Shown here: positions 1-9,720 of the stretch, piece after piece
Layout: each line of letters begins with the position of its first letter
Position numbering within the stretch: position 1 is the first letter of the stretch
Program-made: the position numbers and the translations under genes
The notes under the pieces: generated by a model
Databases searched by the model: none
Seen by the model: only the letters and a program-made list of their open reading frames with translations
What the model was told of the DNA's origin: nothing
NCBI GenBank assembly: GCA_002787035.1
Contig: PCVP01000026.1
Location: 1 to 64,000, forward strand
Source: Candidatus Peregrinibacteria bacterium CG11_big_fil_rev_8_21_14_0_20_49_14
GTDB lineage: Bacteria; Patescibacteriota; Gracilibacteria; Peribacterales; Peribacteraceae
Reading direction: 5' to 3'
Length of the DNA stretch: 64,000 nt

Positions 1-179
1 TTTTTCTAAAAAAGTGCCATAAGAAATAAGAAAAAGCAGATCATTCTGCGGTCTTTCATGTCAAAAAAGTACCGCGAGAAAAGAGGGCAGGCAGACAAAA
101 GAAAGAAGGTAGCTCATCTCTGAAAAGTACCGTTAGAATCGCTTTCCATCCTATTCTTAAGGGGGATAGTCACCAAAGA

Positions 180-1196
180 TTACGATAGTCTTCTCTTTCG
201 ACGCAGCACCGCACTTACCTCATGCAAACCCGCCAAAATTTCACGGTAGGACTGCAGTACGCTCGTTTCATGGTACGGAATATCTTTCTTCTTGCAGAAC
301 TCCTTCACAATTTGCTGTGCCGTGCGCAGTTTATTGCGGGGCATGTTCGGAAAGAGATGATGTTCAATTTGAAAGTTGAGTCCGCCGTACCAAAAATCTG
401 TTAAGGGGTGGGCACGGACATTGCGTGCGGTAAGTACCTGACTTCGTAAGAAATCTAATTTCATACCTCTTGGGACTATCATCATACCTTTGTGATTCGG
501 CGCAAACACGGAGCCCATGTACAAACCAAAGAAGGCCTGGTGCATAAGCACAAACACAACTCCGGTCCAAAAAGGAAGCCACGCGAACACGACTGTGAAG
601 TAGAGGAAAAAGTGCAGAAGCAAAAGAACGTATTCGACCCAGACCTTTGCAAACCGCTGAGCACGCAAGTACCGCATACTTCCCATGCGCAAAGAAAGTC
701 CGGTAAGACAAAGCGCAGGAAAGAAGAACCATGCCTGATGCTTTACGATAAAACGAGCGATGCCCCTCTTGCTCTGAGCCTGCTCTTCCGTGAAAGCCAG
801 GATAGGGATTTCGATATCGGGATCCATATCTTCATGATTGGGGTTCGCATGGTGTTCATTATGCTTAGACACCCAATGCGCGGTACTGATACCCACAAGA
901 AATGAACATATTCTGCTTATTGCTATATCTCGTTTTGCTTTGCCGAAAATCTGATGATGTCCCGCATCATGCCCCAGAAGGCCAAGCTGACCGTACACAA
1001 ACGCAAAATACAGAGCATTCAGTATTTGAATCCACACGTTATCAAACAAGAACAGCACCGTGAGTCCCACAACCACCAGTACGAAATTAAAGATAATTTT
1101 GTAGGTGAAATAGACGGGCTGTCTGCTCATAAGTCCTTCTTCCACTACCAAACGTCGCAATTCCGCAAAATCATTTTTGAGAGTAGTCGTATTCAT
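180..1196 (-). CDS. membrane fatty-acid desaturase
   Basis: Histidine boxes HDAGHH, HNEHH and QIEHHLFP with several TM segments. Confidence 0.93.
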   Translation of the reverse strand: MNTTTLKNDFAELRRLVVEEGLMSRQPVYFTYKIIFNFVLVVVGLTVLFLFDNVWIQILNALYFAFVYGQLGLLGHDAGHHQIFGKAKRDIAISRICSFLVGISTAHWVSKHNEHHANPNHEDMDPDIEIPILAFTEEQAQSKRGIARFIVKHQAWFFFPALCLTGLSLRMGSMRYLRAQRFAKVWVEYVLLLLHFFLYFTVVFAWLPFWTGVVFVLMHQAFFGLYMGSVFAPNHKGMMIVPRGMKLDFLRSQVLTARNVRAHPLTDFWYGGLNFQIEHHLFPNMPRNKLRTAQQIVKEFCKKKDIPYHETSVLQSYREILAGLHEVSAVLRRKRRLS

Positions 1197-1253
1197 ACCG
1201 AGCGGGGGAACGTATGAATCGAAAAAGCAACGCTTCTTCTGTATGAATCCATT

Positions 1254-2201
1254 CTATGCGAGGCATGGCTCCGGAGCAACTGCGCTCCTCGGTAACTGTT
1301 GTACTATAGCTTGCTGAGATCTTTCCAAACGAACGCGCACGAAATTGAAAATCTCCGTGGGAATATCTATGCCCGTTGCCTCCTCAAATCCCATGAAGTA
1401 GGGCGATGAGTTCACCTCACAAATTCGATATCCACCTCTGTCGAACAGCAGATCCACACCTGCTATATCCAATCCCACTATTCTTGCAGACTCGAGTGCC
1501 AGCCACTCCATTTCCGGTGTAAGCTCCACTCTGCATACGCTGCCGCCTGCAGAATAATTTGCCTTAAACGATCCTGTTTTTGCCGTACGAATCATAGCTC
1601 CTATCGCCCTGCCGCCCACTACGAACACTCGTATGTCTCTGCCAATACTGTCTTCTATACATTCCTGAATAATAGCATTCGATGACCTGCCAACGAACCC
1701 GGCAGTGTCGTCCAATTGTGACCTGTCTTGACACAGTGCAATTCCCGTACCATGGGAGCCCGATAACTTTTTTATAATAACGGGGTACGTAAACTCTTTG
1801 TCTATGAGCTCCAGATCCAACGGAAATTTCGCAAGGATTGTTTTCGGTATCGGCAAAGAGTTGGACGACAGGGTTTGAATACTTGCCATTTTATCCATCG
1901 CCAAAGCCACGCTGTCGTGTGTATTGAGCACAAAGACTCCCAACCGCTCCATGTGTCGCATAACGGCGCTCGCAAAATATGTGGTGCCGGAACCCGTTCT
2001 TGGTATGAAGCAGTCAGGTAGCTCGTCCACCTCCTGTTGCTCAATATAAATACTTTTTCTTCCGCAGCCTGTCGCAAGAATTTCACAGTCTTCCGGTGCA
2101 ACCAGAGTCAGCGATATGCCCATCTGCTGAGCAGCTTCTTGAAAACGAAGATTTTCATAGGTTTCAAATTTTTCTCGCTTTGCAAGAATCCAGACACGCA
2201 T
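1254..2201 (-). CDS. RimK-like ATP-grasp ligase
   Basis: ATP-grasp signatures (VIIKKLSGSHGTGIALCQ, IGRDIRVFVVGGRAIGAMIR, GVDLLFDRGGYRICEVNSSPYFMGFE). Confidence 0.88.
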   Translation of the reverse strand: MRVWILAKREKFETYENLRFQEAAQQMGISLTLVAPEDCEILATGCGRKSIYIEQQEVDELPDCFIPRTGSGTTYFASAVMRHMERLGVFVLNTHDSVALAMDKMASIQTLSSNSLPIPKTILAKFPLDLELIDKEFTYPVIIKKLSGSHGTGIALCQDRSQLDDTAGFVGRSSNAIIQECIEDSIGRDIRVFVVGGRAIGAMIRTAKTGSFKANYSAGGSVCRVELTPEMEWLALESARIVGLDIAGVDLLFDRGGYRICEVNSSPYFMGFEEATGIDIPTEIFNFVRVRLERSQQAIVQQLPRSAVAPEPCLA

Positions 2202-2361
2202 AAAAAAAAGGGGAGCAAAGGACGACTGACTCTAGCATAGCGCTTGCGACTGTACAGTTTCCACGGTGTATTTCTTCACTATTTTTTACAAGAAAATCGC
2301 CTTCTCTCTGTATATATCTTAAAAATCGTGTACTCTGCGGTCTAATTTTCCAACTCCTCAC

Positions 2362-4152
2362 ATAGAGATACGCAATATCGCCATTATCGCTCACGTCGAC
2401 CATGGAAAAACCACACTGGTCGATGCCCTCCTTCAACAAGGCGGGGCATTCTCCGCGCACGAAGAAGCGCCGGAACTTGCCATGGATAGCAACGATCAAG
2501 AGAAAGAACGCGGAATCACCATCTACGCCAAAAACACTTCAATCCAATACAAGGGGTGTAAAATTAATATTGTAGATACTCCCGGGCACGCAGATTTCGG
2601 CAGTGAAGTGGAACGTATTTTGCGCACCGTGGACAGCGTTCTCCTCCTTGTAGATGCTCAGGATGGCCCTATGCCACAAACCAAATTCGTACTGAAGAAG
2701 TCTTTGGAGCTGGGATTAAAACCCATTGTTGTCATTAACAAGATAGATAAGCCTGCGGCAAACGGTCACAAAGTTGTTGATATGGTATTTGAACTCTTTT
2801 CGAAGCTGGGTGCGACGGATGCACAGCTGGACTTCCCGTATATTTTTGCCATTGCACGCGAAGGCATTGCCCAAAATACGTTGGAAGAAAAGGGCAAAGA
2901 CCTCACACCTCTTTTCGATATGATCATGGAGAAAATTCCACCGACAGATCAGCCGGTCGATAAGCCTTTCCGTATGCAAATAAGCAGTCTCGGATACGAC
3001 GACTACGTTGGGCGTATGGGAATAGGAAGAGTCTACGAAGGAACCGCAAAAGTTGGACAGTCCGTATCCGTACTGCGACCCGATGGCACAAAAAGACCGG
3101 GGCGCATTACAAAAATATATGTGGCTCAGGGTCTGAAAAAAGTGGAAGTGCAAGAAGCCATCGCGGGCGATATCGTAACAATTGCCGGGATTCCCGATAT
3201 TTACGTAGGAGAAACTATCGCAGGGGAAGGTGCTCCCGGACCGTTACCCGCTATTACTGTGGACCCGCCAACCATCAGCATGACTTTTCTGGTAAACAAT
3301 TCTCCGTTTGCCGGAAAAGAAGGAAAACTTCTTACCACACGCCATATCAGCGCACGTCTTAAAAAAGAGTGTGAAACAAACGTGGGGCTGCATGTCGAAC
3401 CAGTTGAAGGAACAGATAGTTACAAAGTATCGGGGCGCGGCGAACTGCATCTTTCCGTCCTGATAGAAAGCATGCGACGTGAAGGATTTGAGTTACAGGT
3501 TTCTCGTCCGCAGGTTATCTTTCAGGAAATCGACGGCAAGGTACAAGAACCGATTGAACAGGTGACTATAGATGTTCCGGAAGAATTCACCGGAGCAGTT
3601 ATAACTATGCTTTCCACTCGCAAAGGAGAAATGACTGAAATGAGAACAGAAAACGGACAGTCACGTCTCGAATTTATGATGCCCACGCGTGGACTTCTGG
3701 GAATGCGTGGAGGATTTATAGTCGAAACCAAAGGAGAAGGAATAATCAGCCATGCTTTTGTTAAATTTGAGCCCGAAAAAGGAGATATTCCACGTCGTAG
3801 TCGCGGATCTATGATTTCGATGATAGGCGGAGAAACTATGGCATATTCTCTCTGGAATCTTCAGGAACGCGGACGTCTCTTTATAGGACCGCAGACTGCG
3901 GTCTATGAAGGAATGATCATCGGTGAGTCCAGTAAATCTGACGATATGGTGGTGAACCCCATAAAAAACAAGAAACTGACAAACGTTCGTGCATCCGGAA
4001 CCGACGAAGCCATGAACCTTACTCCCGTGCAACCGATGACATTGGAACAAGCTCTCGAGTACATCTCCGATGATGAACTGCTGGAAGTCACACCGAAAAG
4101 CATTCGTCTTCGCAAAAAACTCTTGAAGGAAAATGAAAGAAAGAGGCAGTAA
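2362..4152 (+). CDS. typA: ribosome-associated GTPase TypA/BipA; start probably AUA at 2362
   Basis: ORF track starts at internal ATG 2482; the same frame upstream reads [M][53 protein letters not shown], the canonical TypA N-terminus with P-loop; no in-frame ATG upstream before TAA. Confidence 0.93.
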   Translation: MEIRNIAIIAHVDHGKTTLVDALLQQGGAFSAHEEAPELAMDSNDQEKERGITIYAKNTSIQYKGCKINIVDTPGHADFGSEVERILRTVDSVLLLVDAQDGPMPQTKFVLKKSLELGLKPIVVINKIDKPAANGHKVVDMVFELFSKLGATDAQLDFPYIFAIAREGIAQNTLEEKGKDLTPLFDMIMEKIPPTDQPVDKPFRMQISSLGYDDYVGRMGIGRVYEGTAKVGQSVSVLRPDGTKRPGRITKIYVAQGLKKVEVQEAIAGDIVTIAGIPDIYVGETIAGEGAPGPLPAITVDPPTISMTFLVNNSPFAGKEGKLLTTRHISARLKKECETNVGLHVEPVEGTDSYKVSGRGELHLSVLIESMRREGFELQVSRPQVIFQEIDGKVQEPIEQVTIDVPEEFTGAVITMLSTRKGEMTEMRTENGQSRLEFMMPTRGLLGMRGGFIVETKGEGIISHAFVKFEPEKGDIPRRSRGSMISMIGGETMAYSLWNLQERGRLFIGPQTAVYEGMIIGESSKSDDMVVNPIKNKKLTNVRASGTDEAMNLTPVQPMTLEQALEYISDDELLEVTPKSIRLRKKLLKENERKRQ

Positions 4153-4156
4153 TTTT

Positions 4157-5434
4157 TTATCTCCTGCGCATTCTGCCTCTGGCACCGGATCGCGGAGGCG
4201 GTCCTGAGCGGCGGGAGGAACCTCTGGAATTCGGTCTTCCTGAGAACCTGCGAGGAGCAGAGTCGGATGAGCCCACAGACTCCTCCATTGAAACAGAGGG
4301 CAGTGATGCATGCTGACGACGCTGCAACGGTGAACGGATAAGTTTTTCGATATCACGAATACTTCGTGCCTGTGTGGGAGTGGCAAAAGAGATGGCTTTT
4401 CCTTCTTTTTCCGCACGCCCCGTACGTCCGATACGGTGCACATAATCGGCGGGATCATCCGGAAGATCGTAGTTTATAACCAAAGCGATATCCGTAACGT
4501 CTATCCCTCGAGAAGCAATATCTGTTGCCACCAAAACGCGATATTTACCTTTCTTAAATCCTTCAAGAGCAGCCCTGCGCTGTGCGAGAGATTTGTTGGA
4601 ATGAATTTCCGCTGCTCGAAAATTTTTGTCGTTGAGCGAACGAGTGATTTTTTTCGCTCCGTGCTTGGTACGAGAAAATACCAGAACCTGTCCTTTATCT
4701 TCCTGAAGCAGTGATTGAAGCAGTGAAAGTTTATCTTGCTGCCGTACTATGATGACCTCCTGTTCCACTTTCGATGCGGTCGTACCTGCCGGTGCCACTT
4801 CTATGCGAAGTGGCATGCTCATTTGTGTGGTAGCCAATTTAATAATTTCCTGCGGCATGGTGGCGGAAAAAAGAAGTGTCTGACGCAGTTTTGGAGCATG
4901 GGATAAGATCTTATCTATCTGAGGTTTAAATCCCATATCTAACATACGATCTGCTTCATCGAGCACAAGCACATCCACTTCGTTCAATGAGACGGTCTTT
5001 TTTTGCAAATGATCATTGAGACGACCCGGCGTGGCAATGAGAATACGCGGATTACTTTTAATCATTCTTCGCTGCAAGTTCATAGGAGCTCCACCCACAA
5101 AAACTGCGGTACGAATTCCGATTGCCGACGCAAATGGCTTGAGAGCTTCTTCCACCTGGTACGCAAGTTCTCGGGTAGGAAGAACTATAAGCCCTCGCCT
5201 CTTACCAGAAGCGAGTTTCTGCAACATGGGTAGCCCGAAAGCAAATGTCTTCCCTGTTCCTGTTTGAGCTATACCAATGAGATCTTTTCCTTCCAACGCC
5301 AAAGGAATTGCCTGATGCTGTATAGGCGTAGGTTTTGTAATATTGCGAGCGTTCAAGACTTGTAAAAGCGCAGGCATAATGCCGATCTCCCGGAAACCAG
5401 GAGACGCTGTAAGGGACTCATCACTGGAATTCAT
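4157..5434 (-). CDS. DEAD-box ATP-dependent RNA helicase (RhlE-like)
   Basis: Q-motif, AQTGTGKT, VLDEADRMLDMGF, SAT, HRIGRTGRAEKEG; basic RG-rich tail. Confidence 0.96.
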   Translation of the reverse strand: MNSSDESLTASPGFREIGIMPALLQVLNARNITKPTPIQHQAIPLALEGKDLIGIAQTGTGKTFAFGLPMLQKLASGKRRGLIVLPTRELAYQVEEALKPFASAIGIRTAVFVGGAPMNLQRRMIKSNPRILIATPGRLNDHLQKKTVSLNEVDVLVLDEADRMLDMGFKPQIDKILSHAPKLRQTLLFSATMPQEIIKLATTQMSMPLRIEVAPAGTTASKVEQEVIIVRQQDKLSLLQSLLQEDKGQVLVFSRTKHGAKKITRSLNDKNFRAAEIHSNKSLAQRRAALEGFKKGKYRVLVATDIASRGIDVTDIALVINYDLPDDPADYVHRIGRTGRAEKEGKAISFATPTQARSIRDIEKLIRSPLQRRQHASLPSVSMEESVGSSDSAPRRFSGRPNSRGSSRRSGPPPRSGARGRMRRR

Positions 5435-5510
5435 GCAGAAATATTATACTCTTCCTCCGCAAAAGGCATACTAAATAGCAGGGATAATCTTTCCGGAACG
5501 CACGTACAGA

Positions 5511-5840
5511 ATGCCTCCAATAAAGAAAAGAGCCTTTCTTCTGTGGGTTGGGCTCCATAAAGCCTATACTGCATATGCATTTACGCAGTTTATTCCACCT
5601 TCTTCTATTCATAAAAAATACGAAATCTGTACGGTAAAAGACTGTGGAAAGGCTACAAATGGCAGGCAATACTGCGATAAGCACATATCCGTAGACGCAC
5701 GCAGAAAGCTTTCTGATAAACAACAGATTGTTATTCGATCCTTATGTTGCGGCGCAAAATGCGTGAGCGGAGACGCACATGAGAACGGAGAACAGTACTG
5801 CTTAAAGTGTAAGGAGGCGTGTCTCTGGAAGTCGGCATAG
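5511..5840 (+). CDS. small Cys-rich putative zinc-binding protein
   Basis: CTVKDCGKATNGRQYCDKH and CCGAKC...YCLKCKEAC cysteine pairs; start uncertain. Confidence 0.5.
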   Translation: MPPIKKRAFLLWVGLHKAYTAYAFTQFIPPSSIHKKYEICTVKDCGKATNGRQYCDKHISVDARRKLSDKQQIVIRSLCCGAKCVSGDAHENGEQYCLKCKEACLWKSA

Positions 5841-5876
5841 CCCAAAAGAGTCACGAATATTCCTGTACGTTGAATG

Positions 5877-5951
5877 TGGCAGCGCCAAGGGGAATTGAAC
5901 CCCTGTTACCAGGATGAAAACCTGGCGTCCTAACCACTAGACGATGGCGCC
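5877..5951 (-). tRNA. tRNA-Glu (TTC), CCA encoded
   Basis: GGCGCCATCGTCTAGTGGTTAGGACGCCAGGTTTTCATCCTGGTAACAGGGGTTCAATTCCCCTTGGCGCTGCCA folds as a cloverleaf; anticodon TTC. Confidence 0.96.
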
Positions 5952-6037
5952 GTAGGGCCAAACATACACAAAATTGCATACGGAGTATAGTGAACACTTG
6001 AGAGATTCCTTATTTTGTTATATAATATATATAGAAA

Positions 6038-6439
6038 ATGTCAAATACACAAAACCATACGGCTCTTTCCGTCGTGAATGCGGGACTCGTTATAGCGGGC
6101 ATGATTATGCTCTCAGAGAGCGCCAGAGGCATCCTGCAGGCAGATACACTCATACCGCTAAACAGCCAAGGCGCGGTGGTGCAGGGAGAACGATACGTCA
6201 CAGGAGAGAGTATGATTACACAAGGAACATTCCACGCTGCGGCGCCTGCCATACCTCATATGGGACCGGAGCTTGCCATTGGCATGCTTCTCGTTCTGCT
6301 TGGGTGTTCACTGCACGCACTGCTGGTGGTGCAGAACCAAAAACCATTGGGCACAAACCTGAAACACAAAGTAGACAGCAGGGAACTCGGTGGCATTCGC
6401 AGGTACATGGAAGTGTTTTGGATAGATCTGCATAAATAG
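6038..6439 (+). CDS. small membrane protein, unknown
   Basis: Two hydrophobic segments (VVNAGLVIAGMIMLS; ELAIGMLLVLLGCSLHALLVV); AT-rich upstream region; terminator directly downstream. Confidence 0.65.
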   Translation: MSNTQNHTALSVVNAGLVIAGMIMLSESARGILQADTLIPLNSQGAVVQGERYVTGESMITQGTFHAAAPAIPHMGPELAIGMLLVLLGCSLHALLVVQNQKPLGTNLKHKVDSRELGGIRRYMEVFWIDLHK

Positions 6440-6465
6440 AAAAACCCGCATGACGCGGGCTTTTC
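6438..6465. terminator. bidirectional rho-independent terminator
   Basis: gaaaaacccgcatgacgcgggcttttct hairpin with A-tract and T-tract. Confidence 0.8.
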
Positions 6466-6487
6466 TTATAGTAGTCGGGTTGGTCCT

Positions 6488-6568
6488 TTAGTGACCGCAA
6501 CCGCAACCATCACCATCTGTGAACATAATGAAGATGGGAAATAAACAGAACGTCCTCAGTATACTCAT
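6488..6568 (-). CDS. 26-codon ORF MSILRTFCLFPIFIMFTDGDGCGCGH
   Basis: Read by hand from the minus strand; sits between a CIRCE element and a terminator. Confidence 0.45.
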   Translation of the reverse strand: MSILRTFCLFPIFIMFTDGDGCGCGH

Positions 6569-6582
6569 TTTGAAACACATGT

Positions 6583-6609
6583 CTAGCACTCTAAGTATAA
6601 GAGTGCTAA
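6583..6609. promoter_or_regulatory. CIRCE operator (HrcA-binding type)
   Basis: ctagcactc-taagtataa-gagtgctaa; consensus TTAGCACTC-N9-GAGTGCTAA with one mismatch. Confidence 0.92.
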
Positions 6610-6622
6610 TTTATGACAGAAA

Positions 6623-7162
6623 TCACATTCCCCTACCACAATTTTGCATGCTGCTTTTGTGCAATACGACAATCGTGTCTATCACCCACACCACAAAAGA
6701 AATGTTGAGCCAGAATATGGCTATGCCTAACAAATTCACATCTCCGAAAAAGACAATGATAAGCGTCGCAAATTGAATGCAGGTAATAATCTTCCCGCTC
6801 ATGCGTGCCTTGAACTCTATGGGCAAGGTGTAGAGACCGAACCAGTGAAACAGAGATGCCACGGAACTTATGACGTCTCGCAAAAAGAAAAGAAGTGAGT
6901 AGGCGGGGAAGTCATACAATTCATATGCTGAAAGAAATATGATCAATACGAAGAGGCGGTCGAACACCGGGTCGATAATGGCTCCCATTTTGGATGTCCG
7001 ACCTGTGGCACGGGCAACATAGCCGTCTATTCCATCGGTAAGAATACCGACCATAAGCAGAAAAAGGCCTAACTGCGTTCCGAGGAGCCAGACGACAAGG
7101 AACGCCAGCGGCAATCTGGAAAAAGAGAAGAGATTCGGCACTGACAGTACGCGTTCTTTCAT
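6623..7162 (-). CDS. CDP-alcohol phosphatidyltransferase family protein
   Basis: DGIDGYVARATGRTSKMGAIIDPVFDR matches D-G-A-R-G-D-D family motif; TM-rich. Confidence 0.93.
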   Translation of the reverse strand: MKERVLSVPNLFSFSRLPLAFLVVWLLGTQLGLFLLMVGILTDGIDGYVARATGRTSKMGAIIDPVFDRLFVLIIFLSAYELYDFPAYSLLFFLRDVISSVASLFHWFGLYTLPIEFKARMSGKIITCIQFATLIIVFFGDVNLLGIAIFWLNISFVVWVIDTIVVLHKSSMQNCGRGM

Positions 7163-7890
7163 ATGGCAAACTCCAGAACAACGGGCAAATGATCCGATAT
7201 GCGAACGGAATCCAATACACGAAGCGAACGTACGTCTATATCCGGAGTACAGAGGAACGTGTCCAACAGGTGGCGAGGTTTATGCGAAGGAAACGTATGT
7301 TGATGTTCGGATGTCAGCGAAAGATTCGACTGCGAAAGAAGCGGGTTCAATTCCGACACTCCGGAAAACATATTGAAATCTCCGCATACAATTGAGCTGC
7401 CGGACTGCTTGGTGCGACCGGCTATTTCTGCAAACTGTTTCTGCCTGGTAGCCGCATGTAACGAAAAATGAGCAAAGAACACCGTGGTGTCGGATTCCAG
7501 TTTCACTTCGTACAGAAGTTTCTTGTTTCCGTTTTGCAGGTAATCGGGAGAGAAATTCAAATCAGTCTTCGCAAAGAATGCATTGCACTTCCCTCGGTGA
7601 AACGGCGTACGCTGCAAGAGACTCTGGGGAGCGTATTTGCTGCGAACATCAAAATACGGATAGTGATTGGCGATGTAACCCACGAAAGGAGAACCTGCGT
7701 GCACCTCAAGAAAACAACATAAATCCGGTTGTTCCTGTGCTATCAGATTTTCCATTTGATGGCGCACGTCTTCCGCAAGCAGATCTGATTGGTACAAATA
7801 CCTATACCCTTTGGTCAGGTACTCAACGGATCGCCCCTGAATACCACTGGCATAGCCGACGTTAAAGAGAAGAATTTTGTACGTTGCCAT
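7159..7890 (-). CDS. endonuclease/exonuclease/phosphatase family protein
   Basis: LLFNVGYA, CCFLEVH, VCGDFNM, ISDHLPVVLEF motifs; start chosen at MATYKILLF. Confidence 0.9.
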   Translation of the reverse strand: MATYKILLFNVGYASGIQGRSVEYLTKGYRYLYQSDLLAEDVRHQMENLIAQEQPDLCCFLEVHAGSPFVGYIANHYPYFDVRSKYAPQSLLQRTPFHRGKCNAFFAKTDLNFSPDYLQNGNKKLLYEVKLESDTTVFFAHFSLHAATRQKQFAEIAGRTKQSGSSIVCGDFNMFSGVSELNPLLSQSNLSLTSEHQHTFPSHKPRHLLDTFLCTPDIDVRSLRVLDSVRISDHLPVVLEFAI

Positions 7891-7897
7891 AGTAAAA

Positions 7898-8737
7898 TCA
7901 GAATTCATTCTTTTTCCCGATGCTATCGCGATGGTACTTTCCAAACTCATCGAGCTTCGCGAGTACCTCTCCTTTTACCACAGGTCCTTCGGTGCACATG
8001 CGAATGCCCAGAGGATCCATAACGCAGTTACCGCATAGTCCGTATCCGCATTTCATATACCGCTCCATGGAGAGCTGGCACGGCACATTGTATTTTGCGC
8101 ACACCGAATGTGTGGCCTTTAACATCACTTCCGGACCGCAGGCGAATACTTGGTCGATGGCAGGGTCTTCTGTCTTGGAGTCCTGTGTGAGCTTCAGCAT
8201 GTTCTCGAGTACCGTGACGTTGAAACCCTCAAATCCCATGGATCCGTCGTTGGTAGCAACGTGAAGTGCCACATGTGGCAAAGACTCCAGTTCCTCCAAA
8301 AATAGCAGGTGTTCTTTGCTACGAGCACCGACTATGACTTCTATGGTTGTGCCGTGATGCACGCTTTCGCTGGCAACAAAGAACATGGGCGCCGCGCCGT
8401 ACCCGCCGGCAACCAGGGCGATGTGCTGTCCGGGCTCCCATTCGTAATACGTTCCGAACGGTCCGCGCAAACCTACCAAATCCCCCTCGCCCATACGGGC
8501 CAATGCCTCGGTACAGTCTCCAACCGCAAAGAATGCGAGCTGTATGTTGGCACCGTCGTCGTATGCGACACTCAGCGGCACTTCGTCCACTCCGGGAACC
8601 CACGCCATAACAAATTGACCCGGCTTCGCACCGAGCGAACCGTCGAACGTATAAATACGAACGTTTTCAGTCGCTTGTTTGATATCGATGATCTTGTACG
8701 TTCTGGGGAGCCGACTCTGGAGTTGAATGGAAGACAT
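7898..8737 (-). CDS. pyrK: dihydroorotate dehydrogenase electron transfer subunit
   Basis: Ferredoxin-reductase-like FAD/NAD modules and C-terminal Cys cluster CGYGLCGNCVMDPLGIRMCTEGP; adjacent to pyrD. Confidence 0.92.
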   Translation of the reverse strand: MSSIQLQSRLPRTYKIIDIKQATENVRIYTFDGSLGAKPGQFVMAWVPGVDEVPLSVAYDDGANIQLAFFAVGDCTEALARMGEGDLVGLRGPFGTYYEWEPGQHIALVAGGYGAAPMFFVASESVHHGTTIEVIVGARSKEHLLFLEELESLPHVALHVATNDGSMGFEGFNVTVLENMLKLTQDSKTEDPAIDQVFACGPEVMLKATHSVCAKYNVPCQLSMERYMKCGYGLCGNCVMDPLGIRMCTEGPVVKGEVLAKLDEFGKYHRDSIGKKNEF

Positions 8738-8740
8738 AAT

Positions 8741-9682
8741 TTAAGAGCGAGAAGCGAGTTCTTTATGCATGGCACCTACCATATCGGACACATGTTCCAC
8801 CCCTTCGTTGGTACACCAGTACTGCATTTCATCGCAGACTTTTTTAAACACATCTATCCCCCTGTCGCCAACCGCCGTACCGATTCCAATGAGCGTGGCA
8901 CCCGCCAACATAAGCTCGAGAGCATCTTCTCCCGTATACACGCCTCCTGTTCCGATAATGGGTAACTTCCCCTCGGTCGCAGCGTACACATCCGCAATGC
9001 ACTTCACTGCTATGGGCTTAATGGCAGGCCCCGAAAGTCCGCCGACTTTATTGGCGAGTATGGGCATGCGACTGCGCAAGTCTATGGCCATACCCGGTCC
9101 TACGGTGTTTATGGCCGTAAAACCGTCCGCTCCCTGCTCGGCACAAGCCAGTGCAATCGCGCCGATGTTGTTCACATTGGGAGACAATTTAATAAACACG
9201 GGGATATCGCCGCTTACCTGCTTTATGTGCTTGGTAACCGCAGCCGCATCCGGCGCACTGCACGCAAACGGCTTTCCGAATTCGTCTTCCACATTGGGAC
9301 AGCTGATATTCACCTCCAGAAAATCCGGCTTCAGCTTTGCGATGTGCTCCGCTGTTTTTCCGAAATCCTCTATAGAACCTGCAACGACGTTTCCTATGAG
9401 AGGAGCGGGCTTATTTTTCAGGTAATCCCCCACTTCCTGCACTGCCTTCTCCACACCTGCGTCGGGCAAACCCACGGCATTGAGTGACCAATGCTCGGTG
9501 GAAATGATGGTGGGATTGGGATGCCCCATATGCTCGGTGAGCCAGAGTGACTTGGTGGTGATGCCTCCCGCACCGTTTTCCACGCAAAATCTCCAGCTGC
9601 TCGCCGTAATACCCATAATTCCTGATGCAAGAACGGTCGGGTTCTGAAAGGTGACGCCGTAGACTTTTTGGGAGAGATTCAC
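8741..9682 (-). CDS. pyrD: dihydroorotate dehydrogenase, class 1B-like
   Basis: NISCPNVEDEFGKPFACS, IIGTGGVYTGEDALELMLAGATLIGIGTA. Confidence 0.95.
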   Translation of the reverse strand: MNLSQKVYGVTFQNPTVLASGIMGITASSWRFCVENGAGGITTKSLWLTEHMGHPNPTIISTEHWSLNAVGLPDAGVEKAVQEVGDYLKNKPAPLIGNVVAGSIEDFGKTAEHIAKLKPDFLEVNISCPNVEDEFGKPFACSAPDAAAVTKHIKQVSGDIPVFIKLSPNVNNIGAIALACAEQGADGFTAINTVGPGMAIDLRSRMPILANKVGGLSGPAIKPIAVKCIADVYAATEGKLPIIGTGGVYTGEDALELMLAGATLIGIGTAVGDRGIDVFKKVCDEMQYWCTNEGVEHVSDMVGAMHKELASRS

Positions 9683-9720
9683 GCAGACTCAGTATAACCT
9701 CATACCCCAAATACTGACAA

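Noticed and set aside
492-905. Many ORFs of 60-300 aa antisense to or out of frame with real genes (for example 492-905, 15052-15798, 17063-17785, 20369-21280, 42277-42963, 56319-57731)
   Set aside because: They overlap strongly supported conserved genes, have low-complexity or implausible composition, and no family motif.
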